Assembly (NCBI RefSeq): GCF_900188235.1 | Contig: NZ_FZNT01000003.1 | Location: 310,001-374,000, forward strand | Source: Lutibacter agarilyticus | Lineage (GTDB): Bacteria > Bacteroidota > Bacteroidia > Flavobacteriales > Flavobacteriaceae | Length of the DNA stretch: 64,000 nt | Reading direction: 5' to 3' | Shown: positions 52,851 through 60,335 of the stretch, piece after piece | Layout: each line of letters begins with the position of its first letter | Position numbering within the stretch: position 1 is the stretch's first letter | Notes under the pieces: generated by a model | Told to the model about the DNA's origin: nothing | What the model saw: only the letters and a program-made list of their open reading frames with translations | Database searches by the model: none | Position numbers and translations under genes: made by a program

Positions 52851-54005
52851 TTAATTATTGGATAATTGTTTTGCCCCAATTCCAACTCTGTCGCAAATAT
52901 AATGATTTTCTTGACAATACTGAATTAACTCATTAATTATAAAATTGTTAACTCGCTTTTTTTCATTCTCTGGAAACAACACATGAACATTTGCACCTGC
53001 ATCTAATGTAAAACAAATATTAGAATTTGTTTGTTCTCTAAATGCCCATATTTTATGAATAATTTTTAAGGTGTTAGGTTTCATTAAAATAAAATACGGA
53101 TTGCTGGTCATCATCATAGCGTGTAAACTCAATGCCTCACTTTCAACAATAGCAATAAACGCTTTTAAATCTCCATTTTGAAGTACTTCTGATATGTTGG
53201 AAATATTGTTATTGGCCTGTTGAAAACGTTGTTGTGCAAACGGATGATTGAACATTAATTTATGACCAACAGTACTAGAAACCTGTTTTTTACCTTCATC
53301 AACCAATAAAATGGTATCGTGGTAATTTCTAAAATTTTGATGTACTTTATTTGGATATTTCACCCCAAATAAATTAGAACTCCCTTCAATATCTGTATGT
53401 TTTCCCCAAACAATTAATTCACCTTCAATACTTCTACAAGCACTTCCTGAGCCCAAACGCGCCAAAAAAGATGCTTTTTTATTGAAATATTCGTCAGTCA
53501 TTTCGACTCCGCTCAATGACCGTTCAACACTCATAATACACAATGCTAAAGCACTCATACCACTTGCTGAAGAAGCAATTCCGCTACTATGTGGAAATGA
53601 ATTTCGAGATTCTATGGTAAAATCAAAGTCTTTTAAAAACGGAACATATTTTTCTATTCGTTTAAAAAAAGTAGCAATTTTAGGTTTAAAATCGTTTTTC
53701 TTTTCACCTTCAAAATAAATTTCAAAATTGTAACCGTTTTCGTCAACCTGAACTTGTTTCAGGTTCTCTTCATCAGATTCTGAAACAAGTTCAGAATGAC
53801 GGTTTTCCTTCAATTTATATTTTAAAGTTGTTAGTGTAAAACAAGCATCAAGCGTAAAACTTATAGAGGTGTTTTCTGGAATTTGAGGCTCTTGTTTACC
53901 CCAATATTTCACCAAAGCAATATTACTTGGTGTTTTCCAGGTTACATTTCCTTCTGAAGTAGTTGCTGTATTATAATTAGATAAAATGAAGTCGATTTCA
54001 GTCAA
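52851..54005 (-). CDS. mvaD: Diphosphomevalonate decarboxylase with an in-frame repeat insertion
   Basis: Makes isopentenyl diphosphate from mevalonate 5-diphosphate. Signatures: WKTPSNIALVKYWGKQ near the start, NSFPHSSGIASSASG, ARLGSGSACRSIEGE and MTSNPYFILMKPNT. No ATG is available; of the TTG codons I take 54005, which matches family N-termini (TEIDFILSNYN) and follows a TATCTTTG box at 54028-54021. Residues about 69-88 (starting RHSELVSES) are coded by a palindromic genomic repeat lying in a loop before the strand YNFEIYFEG. Despite this the rest of the protein is intact, about 384 residues. Confidence 0.9.
   Translation of the reverse strand: MTEIDFILSNYNTATTSEGNVTWKTPSNIALVKYWGKQEPQIPENTSISFTLDACFTLTTLKYKLKENRHSELVSESDEENLKQVQVDENGYNFEIYFEGEKKNDFKPKIATFFKRIEKYVPFLKDFDFTIESRNSFPHSSGIASSASGMSALALCIMSVERSLSGVEMTDEYFNKKASFLARLGSGSACRSIEGELIVWGKHTDIEGSSNLFGVKYPNKVHQNFRNYHDTILLVDEGKKQVSSTVGHKLMFNHPFAQQRFQQANNNISNISEVLQNGDLKAFIAIVESEALSLHAMMMTSNPYFILMKPNTLKIIHKIWAFREQTNSNICFTLDAGANVHVLFPENEKKRVNNFIINELIQYCQENHYICDRVGIGAKQLSNN
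53497..53520. repeat. Possible second repeat-derived segment in mvaD
   Basis: GTCATT (53497-53502) and AATGAC (53515-53520) bracket TCGACTCCGCTC. The 24-base block reads S-L-S-G-V-E-M-T in the gene and resembles a short palindrome often seen between Bacteroidota genes. Related decarboxylases have a shorter SLNPEM-like sequence here, so a small insertion or conversion is likely. Confidence 0.4.
53741..53801. repeat. Palindromic repeat inside mvaD (copy 1)
   Basis: CGTCA...TGACG at the ends, with perfect 15-base arms CTGAACTTGTTTCAG (53748-53762) and CTGAAACAAGTTCAG (53780-53794). The same family occurs at 58623-58703. The ends (CGTCnnCCTGAACTTG... and ...CAAGTTCAGAATGACG) are shared by both copies. 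Here it is read in frame as about 20 residues of MvaD. Confidence 0.85.
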
Positions 54006-54093
54006 AACAAAAATTTTGTACAAAGATACAATTTTAGAGATTAGAAAAAAGAGCAAAGAGCATAGACTTTTCTTACTATTCCTCTTAAATAAA

Positions 54094-54807
54094 CTAAATT
54101 CTTTCTAATCTTTGGAGCACATCTTTTTTGTAGCTTCTGCTTATTGGCAACGCTTTTTTATGAATCTCAATAAACTCGTTGGTAAAGGATTCAATTTTTG
54201 AGATAGATACAATAAATGAACGGTGAATTCTTAAAAAATCAGCTTTAGGTAGTTTGGCTTCAATACTCGAAATAGTTTCGCGTGTAATAATTAATTTATC
54301 AGTTAAATGAAACTTAATATAATCGCTATAACTTTCAATATAATTTATTTCAGAAAAATTAATTTTCACCATTTTACGATCGGAACGCACAAAAATAAAA
54401 TCGTTTTTTTCTTGAACTATTTCGGTTTTAATATTCGTTTCAACCACCGTGTTTTCACCTAAAAATTTATGAACCGCTTGCAATAAACGTTCAAACGAAA
54501 TTGGTTTCAACAAATAATCTACTGCCTGTAAATTAAATCCGTCAATAGCATATTCTCGGTAAGCGGTTGTAAAAATTACCTTTATATTTTTATTGATTGA
54601 TTTCGCAAAAGAGAGTCCAGAAATTTCTGGCATATTGATATCTAAAAAAATTAAATCTACCTTATTTGAATTAATTTCATTAAAAGCTTCAATAGCATTT
54701 TTACAGGTAGCAACAACATTAACAGTAGCTACTTTTTGCAAGTGATTTTCTAAAATATCACGAGCAACGGGTTCATCATCAACTATAAGACAATTTACTT
54801 TACTCAT
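54094..54807 (-). CDS. LytTR response regulator
   Basis: 237 residues: receiver domain (about 1-120) with the acidic pocket VDDEPVARD, phospho-acceptor Asp in LIFLDINMP and Lys in LLKPI, then a LytTR DNA-binding domain (about 135-235; INYIESYSDYIKFHL, FLRIHRSFIVSISKIE). LytTR proteins bind pairs of 9-base sites about 21 bases apart. Overlaps its kinase gene by eight bases. Candidate target repeats lie at 55988-56019 in the promoter region that this operon shares with the gene at 56080. Confidence 0.93.
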   Translation of the reverse strand: MSKVNCLIVDDEPVARDILENHLQKVATVNVVATCKNAIEAFNEINSNKVDLIFLDINMPEISGLSFAKSINKNIKVIFTTAYREYAIDGFNLQAVDYLLKPISFERLLQAVHKFLGENTVVETNIKTEIVQEKNDFIFVRSDRKMVKINFSEINYIESYSDYIKFHLTDKLIITRETISSIEAKLPKADFLRIHRSFIVSISKIESFTNEFIEIHKKALPISRSYKKDVLQRLERI

Positions 54808-55870
54808 TTTTTAATTGTTTTAAATTACTAATAGTCAATTTCACTTTAAAATGTTTAGCTGTTTGATTGGTTTCTAATGTATAAGATTCTGTATACAACA
54901 TTTCCAAACGCTTCGTAATATTCTCTAATCCTATTCCTGTATTGGTTTTATTTTCTTGGATTGATGTGTTTTCAATTTCAAAAAACAGGGTGTCATTTTC
55001 AGTTTTTATATGAATGGTCACATTTAAACTACCGTTAATTATATCTCCATGTTTAAAGGCATTTTCAACAAAAGGAATTAACAACATTGGTGCAATTTGA
55101 ATGGTATTGTTAGCCACTTCAATAGTTGTCTCAACTTCCAACGTATCGTGAAAACGCATTCTTTCAAGCGACACATAATCTAGCAAGTGGTTAATTTCAT
55201 CCAATAATAAAACCTGTGGCTTTTCTATTTGATATAAAATATAATCTAATAAATTAGATAATTTTAAAATCATTTCAGGCGCTTCATCTTTCTTTTTTAA
55301 AGCAAAACCATAAATAGTATTTAACGAATTGAATAAGAAATGAGGGTGAATTTGCATTTTTAAAAATCGTAATTCCTGATCTTTTATTTGCAACTGTGTT
55401 TGTAATATTTTATTTTTTAAATTTTCATTATTTACTATTGATTTGTAATTGTGCATTATTAAACTAAAAGACACAATAATTAATACTACAAAATAAACTC
55501 CTAAAATTATAAATGGCAGTGTTTTGGTTAATGGCGCTGTATCAACCTCTTTATACCCTTCAGAAAAAATTAATCCATAAAGAATAGATAAAATAATAAC
55601 ATACACTGAAATTATAAATGTGTACGCACTATATAATATAAAGTATTTATACTTTTTTGTCAGTAAATAATTAGGTATTAGATAGTAAATTAAAAAGTAG
55701 CTAACTAAAATTGTGGGAGGTAATAAAAAACCCGAAAACAAATTTACATACTTGGTGTTTGAACTTCCATAACCTAAAAAATATGCGTAAAAATAATAGA
55801 TAACTACCCAAAAAAGTAGATGACTACCAATGGTAAATAGCTGTTTTATAATATTACTTTTTAAATTCAT
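54800..55870 (-). CDS. LytS-type sensor histidine kinase
   Basis: About 357 residues: four membrane helices in the first 150 residues, a coiled coil (ENLKNKILQTQLQIKDQE), and the His_kinase domain with the phospho-accepting HPHFLFNSLNTIYGF, followed by an HATPase with ENAFKHG and GIGLENITKRLEMLY. This is the short cytosolic kinase type that pairs with LytTR regulators. The ATG at 55870 is a better start than the TTG three codons upstream. The sensed signal is unknown. Confidence 0.92.
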   Translation of the reverse strand: MNLKSNIIKQLFTIGSHLLFWVVIYYFYAYFLGYGSSNTKYVNLFSGFLLPPTILVSYFLIYYLIPNYLLTKKYKYFILYSAYTFIISVYVIILSILYGLIFSEGYKEVDTAPLTKTLPFIILGVYFVVLIIVSFSLIMHNYKSIVNNENLKNKILQTQLQIKDQELRFLKMQIHPHFLFNSLNTIYGFALKKKDEAPEMILKLSNLLDYILYQIEKPQVLLLDEINHLLDYVSLERMRFHDTLEVETTIEVANNTIQIAPMLLIPFVENAFKHGDIINGSLNVTIHIKTENDTLFFEIENTSIQENKTNTGIGLENITKRLEMLYTESYTLETNQTAKHFKVKLTISNLKQLKNE

Positions 55871-55987
55871 AAAGTGCAATATGCAAATAATGTTAAAGCT
55901 ACTATTATTTTAGCGACAGAAATAGCAAATTAAACTTCATTTTACCAATTTTCAGCTTCATGCTACAAAATTCGCTTTTAATCCGTT

Positions 55988-56019
55988 GATTATCGTAACT
56001 TTCTTGTTAATTATCGCAA
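55988..56019. promoter_or_regulatory. Candidate LytTR binding repeats
   Basis: ATTATCGTAA (55989-55998) and ATTATCGCAA (56010-56019) are direct repeats exactly 21 bases apart; a weaker third copy with TCG in phase starts near 55967. On the minus strand the first contains TACGATAAT, matching eight of nine positions of the LytTR half-site. A TACTTTTG box for the rightward gene follows at 56047-56054. Confidence 0.45.
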
Positions 56020-56079
56020 TTAAAAATAATTGTTTAATTTAGAATATACTTTTGACGTATAAATTTTAAAAAATATATT

Positions 56080-56469
56080 ATGTTATTAAATCTACAAGTA
56101 ATTAAACCTCTTATGGGAAATCCTTTTATTGCACGTTTAAATGAAGGCGGACCTTTATTTATGTACACTACACTAACTTTACTAATTGTGATTATTGCAC
56201 TTTTAATAAGAGGATATGTAAAACCAGCAACTCGAAAAAAAACAATTACACTAGTAAGTTCCGTAAGTTTATTTGTATTGGTTTGGGGATTTTTAGGTCA
56301 AATGATTGGGCTAATTGGAGCTTTTGACGCTATTGAAGCTGCAGGAGATGTAGCTCCTTCCATATTAGCTGGAGGTTTAAAAATCGCAATACTTTCTCCA
56401 TTATTTGGAATGGTTGTATTTCTAATTGCTCGTTTAGGAATTATTAGCTTAAATATTTTAGAAAAATAA
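56080..56469 (+). CDS. Short membrane protein with ExbB/MotA-like C-terminus
   Basis: 129 residues and three membrane helices. The stretch LVWGFLGQMIGLIGAFDAIE, then ILAGGLKIAILSPLFGMVVF, is like the last two helices of MotA/TolQ/ExbB proton channels, where they line the ion path. The large cytosolic domain and partner genes (exbD, motB) are missing, so it is unlikely to be a complete channel. It is divergent from a LytS/LytTR operon whose candidate binding repeats sit in its promoter region, so it may be a target of that system. Confidence 0.6.
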   Translation: MLLNLQVIKPLMGNPFIARLNEGGPLFMYTTLTLLIVIIALLIRGYVKPATRKKTITLVSSVSLFVLVWGFLGQMIGLIGAFDAIEAAGDVAPSILAGGLKIAILSPLFGMVVFLIARLGIISLNILEK

Positions 56470-56534
56470 ACATGTAATATCTAATTTATCAATACATTAT
56501 AAATTATATTTCTTTTTTGTTATTTTTGCAGTCT

Positions 56535-57143
56535 ATGAAAACGAAAAAGGCATTTATTTTACTTAATGGCTCAGAGCCAAATAGTTTCCCTGACTTAACT
56601 GAATACAATATTGTTTGCGCTATTGATGGTGCATATAACTATTTCAAAAATAATAATATTGAACCTGATTTAGTAACTGGTGACTTCGACTCAATCAACA
56701 CAATACCTACATCAACTGAAGTAATTAACACGCCTAATCAAGATTTTACAGATTTTGAAAAAGCGTTGCAAATTTTAAAACATCGCGGTTATTACGATAT
56801 TGATGTTTACGGTGGAAGTGGAAAAGAGCACGATCATTTTTTGGGAAATATTAGCACTGCTAAACAATGGAAAATAGGTTTAAACATTACTTTTTTTGAT
56901 GATTTTGGTAAATATTTTTTCATCAATGATTTTTATTACGGCACAAATTTAAAAGACCGAAATGTTTCTTTAATTCCAATGCCAGTTGCAAATGGTATTA
57001 TTACAAAAGGCCTATTATACCCTTTAAATAATGAAACGTTAACTTTTGGTGAACGTCTTGGAACTAGAAATAAAGCGAATGAAAACGACATACAAATAAC
57101 CTATGATGACGGCGATTTGTTAGTATACATCAGCCATACTTAA
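56535..57143 (+). CDS. Thiamine pyrophosphokinase
   Basis: 203 residues. ILLNGSEPN, VCAIDGAYNYFKNNNIEPD, TGDFDSI, the NTPNQDFTDFEKAL loop and VYGGSGKEHDHFLGNI mark thiamine pyrophosphokinase (ThiN/TPK1 type), which converts thiamine to the coenzyme thiamine diphosphate. The ATG at 56535 is used; upstream in-frame TTG is less likely. A TATTTTTG box ends only six bases before it (56521-56528), so the mRNA may be leaderless. Followed by a small gene 11 bases later. Confidence 0.88.
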   Translation: MKTKKAFILLNGSEPNSFPDLTEYNIVCAIDGAYNYFKNNNIEPDLVTGDFDSINTIPTSTEVINTPNQDFTDFEKALQILKHRGYYDIDVYGGSGKEHDHFLGNISTAKQWKIGLNITFFDDFGKYFFINDFYYGTNLKDRNVSLIPMPVANGIITKGLLYPLNNETLTFGERLGTRNKANENDIQITYDDGDLLVYISHT

Positions 57144-57154
57144 AAGCTACTTTT

Positions 57155-57388
57155 TTGAATCGGAAATTAAAACTTATTTGGGATTTTAAAGGTCCGGCAT
57201 CTCTAAAAACTGCCGAACATCACTGCATTCATTTAAAAGAATTTGCACTGATTGAAAAGTTACATTTTTACGAAATAGATTTTTTAACTATTTCTGAAAT
57301 GCATACCATTGCTTTTATAACTGTTAATGAAAGTGATATGAAAATTTACCGCGATGCATTAAAACCTCATCGCGGTCAATTAGCTTAG
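57155..57388 (+). CDS. Hypothetical small protein behind thiamine pyrophosphokinase
   Basis: 77 residues from a TTG start, 11 bases behind the thiamine pyrophosphokinase gene and overlapping the convergent flavoprotein stop by four bases. The sequence begins NRKLKLIWDFKGPASLKTAE and contains three His and one Cys; it looks like a small cytosolic alpha/beta protein. A similar protein is found in this position in other Flavobacteriaceae as far as I recall, but I know no function. Translational coupling is suggested by the short spacing. Confidence 0.55.
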   Translation: MNRKLKLIWDFKGPASLKTAEHHCIHLKEFALIEKLHFYEIDFLTISEMHTIAFITVNESDMKIYRDALKPHRGQLA

Positions 57389-58596
57389 TTATTTACCGAA
57401 TTTGCTACAATCCAAGCACTCGTCCATGCATTTTGAAAGTTAAATCCGCCTGTAACGGCATCAATATTTAACACTTCACCTGCAAAAAATAAATTTTTAT
57501 GGAGTTTACTTTCAAATGTTTTGAAATTAATTTCTTTTAAATCAACACCTCCTGCAGTAACAAATTCATCTTTAAACGTACTTTTACCTGTTACTTTAAA
57601 CTTACATCTTGTTAATTGGATTGCTAAATCTTCTAGTTGTTTATTGCTTAATTGTGCCCATTGCCAATCGTTCTCAATTTCAGCAGACAATACCAATTTG
57701 ACCCATAAACGCTTTGGAATATCTTCAAAAATAGAATAATTAACAACTTGTTTTTTTGAGTTTTTATTTTTGGTACTTTTTAAGAAATCTAGTACAAAGT
57801 CATATTTTTTAGACAACCAATTTACCTCAATTTCAAAACAATAATGCTTTTGATACATTTCCAAAGCTCCCCAAGCCGATAGTTTTAAAACACCCGGACC
57901 ACTCAATCCCCAATGCGTAATTAACAACGGGCCGCTTTCAGCCAATTTTGAATTCAACACTTTTACCGAACCCCAAGGAACTGAAAGCCCTGGAATATCC
58001 TTTAAAATTTCATTTTCAATATTAAAGGTAAATAAAGACGGTACTGGCGGAACAATCGTATGTTCTAAGCCGCTTGTAATTTCCCAAACTTTAGCATTAC
58101 TTCCTGCAGCAATTAAAACGTAATCTGCTTCAATTGTTTCTTTATTTGTTTGAATTAAAAAACGATCTTCAATTTTCTGAATTGAATCTACTCTCGAACT
58201 CATTTTAACCTCAACACCTGCATTATGAGCACTGTTTAAAAAACAATCAATAATTGTTTGTGATGAGTTAGATGCTGGAAAAATACGATTATCATCTTCT
58301 ATTTTTAACGGAACACCTCTATTTTCAAACCATTCCATAGTATCGCCCGTCATAAATTTATGAAAAGGGCCTAATAATTCTTTTTTCCCTCTAGGATAAA
58401 ACTCAACCAATTCATTTGGAATAAAACAAGCGTGTGTTACATTACATCTTCCACCTCCACTTACTTTTACCTTTTGAAGTACTTTATTACTTCCTTCTAA
58501 AATAACAACTATCATTTCAGGATTTAATTCAGCTGCATTTATGGCTGCAAAAAATCCTGCTGCTCCACCTCCTACTATTACAAATTTTTTCTTCAT
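57385..58596 (-). CDS. HI0933-family flavoprotein (YhiN/BaiN-like)
   Basis: 403-residue FAD protein. N-terminal IVGGGAAGFFAAINAA, the GGGRCNVTHA motif near 47 and C-terminal FAGEVLNIDAVTGGFNFQ define the HI0933-like oxidoreductases, annotated variously as aminoacetone oxidase or NAD(P)/FAD-dependent oxidoreductase. A related enzyme, BaiN, acts on bile acids in gut clostridia, but the substrate here is unknown. Upstream lies an intergenic repeat (58623-58703), which separates it from the GHMP kinase. Confidence 0.88.
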   Translation of the reverse strand: MKKKFVIVGGGAAGFFAAINAAELNPEMIVVILEGSNKVLQKVKVSGGGRCNVTHACFIPNELVEFYPRGKKELLGPFHKFMTGDTMEWFENRGVPLKIEDDNRIFPASNSSQTIIDCFLNSAHNAGVEVKMSSRVDSIQKIEDRFLIQTNKETIEADYVLIAAGSNAKVWEITSGLEHTIVPPVPSLFTFNIENEILKDIPGLSVPWGSVKVLNSKLAESGPLLITHWGLSGPGVLKLSAWGALEMYQKHYCFEIEVNWLSKKYDFVLDFLKSTKNKNSKKQVVNYSIFEDIPKRLWVKLVLSAEIENDWQWAQLSNKQLEDLAIQLTRCKFKVTGKSTFKDEFVTAGGVDLKEINFKTFESKLHKNLFFAGEVLNIDAVTGGFNFQNAWTSAWIVANSVNN

Positions 58597-58622
58597 TATG
58601 TTTTGTTACAATTTAGCTGTTA

Positions 58623-58703
58623 CGTCTCCCTGAACTTGAATCAGGGTATCATTTTATTGACTTGTTAAGCATTATGAGATTTTGAATCAAGTTCAGAATG
58701 ACG
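58623..58703. repeat. Palindromic intergenic repeat (copy 2)
   Basis: 81 bases with CGTCTCCCTGAACTTGAATC at one end and GAATCAAGTTCAGAATGACG at the other, plus an internal CCCTGA...TCAGGG hairpin. Shares both ends with the repeat inside mvaD but has a longer middle. It lies between the flavoprotein and GHMP kinase genes and may act as a hairpin or boundary element. Confidence 0.8.
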
Positions 58704-58715
58704 ACTCTAAATTTA

Positions 58716-59645
58716 TTATAAAATTAAATCTTGATACCGAATTACGGTTTGAAAACCTTTATTGTTAAAATAATTAGGAGTATCCTTATTACCTGTGGCC
58801 AATATAAAATCGCCACCCCAAGCACCTAAACTTTTTGTTTGCCCAAAATAATCGGAAAAATAGTGTTCTTGAACTGTTTTTAGTTGAATTGTTTTTGAAA
58901 CTATTTGTTCGTGCTGTTTTAGTATTTTTTCAAAATCAACTAAACTTGTACATTTTAAAAATGCAGTTGCTAATTCTGAAACATCTTTTATTTCTGAAGT
59001 TAAACTTCCTTTTAATTCTTTAAATCGTTGAATACCTTCTCTACTATTTTGCTTTTTATTTAAATACACAAAATACAATTGTTCTTTAAAAGAAGGATTG
59101 AAATCAACTTTTTCAACAATAGGATGTGTTCCATTTCTGGTATATAAAATAGGTGAATTATGCGCCGCACAAGCTAAATCATAACCACTTCCACCAAAGG
59201 TGTTTTCTAATAAAATATACGGATTTACTCGTACCCAATTTGCTAAATTATTAATTAAGGTTGAAGAGGTTCCCAAACCCCAATTTTTAGGAAAAGTTAA
59301 ATGAGTTTCAACTAAAAATCCTTGATTGGAATTTAAAAAATCTGGATTTAAGTTCCTTACTTCCTTTAAAATTTTTAGTAGGTTTTCAGCCAATGTATCA
59401 TTTCCACCATCTTCATCAGCCTCAAAATCTGCACTAAATAAGCGTAATTTTGGCAAATCAAAAACAACTTCTAACCAACAAGAACCTTCATTTGTAAAAC
59501 TCTTCCAAATTAGTTGAGGCTCTTTTATTTTTTGAATGGTTAAATCTTGTCCGCAAGTAGTTGGCACTGCTAAAGATGTTGCTCCATCTAACACAAAATA
59601 TTCACCAGTTAATAATAATTTTCCGTTGCTATAAAATTCTTTCAT
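58716..59645 (-). CDS. GYDIA-family GHMP kinase
   Basis: 309 residues. Start KLLLTGEYFVLDGATSLAVP and the loop NWGLGTSSTLINNLANWV are GHMP-kinase motifs; the segment FGGSGYDLACA is the GYDIA-like element that names a subfamily often found beside HMG-CoA reductase in Bacteroidota. Its place three bases after a HAD hydrolase and close to HMG-CoA reductase suggests that it is the missing phosphomevalonate kinase, since the other GHMP enzymes here would be mevalonate kinase and decarboxylase. That role is inferred. Confidence 0.82.
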   Translation of the reverse strand: MKEFYSNGKLLLTGEYFVLDGATSLAVPTTCGQDLTIQKIKEPQLIWKSFTNEGSCWLEVVFDLPKLRLFSADFEADEDGGNDTLAENLLKILKEVRNLNPDFLNSNQGFLVETHLTFPKNWGLGTSSTLINNLANWVRVNPYILLENTFGGSGYDLACAAHNSPILYTRNGTHPIVEKVDFNPSFKEQLYFVYLNKKQNSREGIQRFKELKGSLTSEIKDVSELATAFLKCTSLVDFEKILKQHEQIVSKTIQLKTVQEHYFSDYFGQTKSLGAWGGDFILATGNKDTPNYFNNKGFQTVIRYQDLIL

Positions 59646-59647
59646 CT

Positions 59648-60334
59648 TTATTTCAATAGGTTAGCCACTTCAGAAATATTCTCAACAACTGGAAATGTTT
59701 GACGCTCATCTTTTTTTACTTCTTCATGAGCCCAAGTTGTATGAAAAGGAACATGCACTGCGTAACTTCCAATTTCTAGTACTGGCAATATATCTGACTT
59801 TACAGAATTTCCTACCATTAAAAAGTTTTCAGGCTTACAATCTAAATGTTTCAACAGTTTTTGATAATCCGATGGTTTTTTATCGCTCATTATTTCAATA
59901 TGATGAAAATGTTTTTCTAAACCCGATTTAATTAATTTTCGCTCTTGATCTAACAAATCTCCTTTAGTAGCCAATACAACCCGATAATCGCCATTTAAAC
60001 TTTTTAATACCTCACCAACACCTTCTAACAATTCAACTGGCTTATTCAGCATCTCTTTTCCAAAGGAAATAGCTTTAGACACTAATTCTAAATCGCCTTT
60101 TCCTTCTGTTATTTTTAAAATTGTTTCTACCATTGAAAGCACAAAACCCTTAATCCCGTAGCCATACAATTCTAAATTTCTCATTTGAATTGAAAACAAT
60201 ATCGTATTCACTTCCTCTTCTGGCAAATATGCTTTTAACAACTTAGAAAAAGCTTCTTCAGTTGCTCTAAAATAAGGTTCATTTACCCAAAGTGTATCGT
60301 CTGCATCAAATGCAATTACTTTAATGTTTTTCAT
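59648..60334 (-). CDS. HAD-family hydrolase
   Basis: 228 residues: nucleophile motif AFDADDTLW near the start, Thr-containing motif II VVLATKG, Lys of motif III and KPENFLMVGNSVKSDI (motif IV). The cap inserted after motif I is helical, so subclass I. Family members dephosphorylate small metabolites; which one is unknown. An ATG at 60334 follows the HMG-CoA reductase stop by one base, so it is coupled with it, giving a possible link to isoprenoid phosphates. Confidence 0.85.
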   Translation of the reverse strand: MKNIKVIAFDADDTLWVNEPYFRATEEAFSKLLKAYLPEEEVNTILFSIQMRNLELYGYGIKGFVLSMVETILKITEGKGDLELVSKAISFGKEMLNKPVELLEGVGEVLKSLNGDYRVVLATKGDLLDQERKLIKSGLEKHFHHIEIMSDKKPSDYQKLLKHLDCKPENFLMVGNSVKSDILPVLEIGSYAVHVPFHTTWAHEEVKKDERQTFPVVENISEVANLLK

Positions 60335-60335
60335 G

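Noticed and set aside
53741-53801. RHSELVSES segment as a functional domain of MvaD
   Set aside because: The coding DNA is a palindrome matching an intergenic repeat; relatives have a short loop here as far as I recall.
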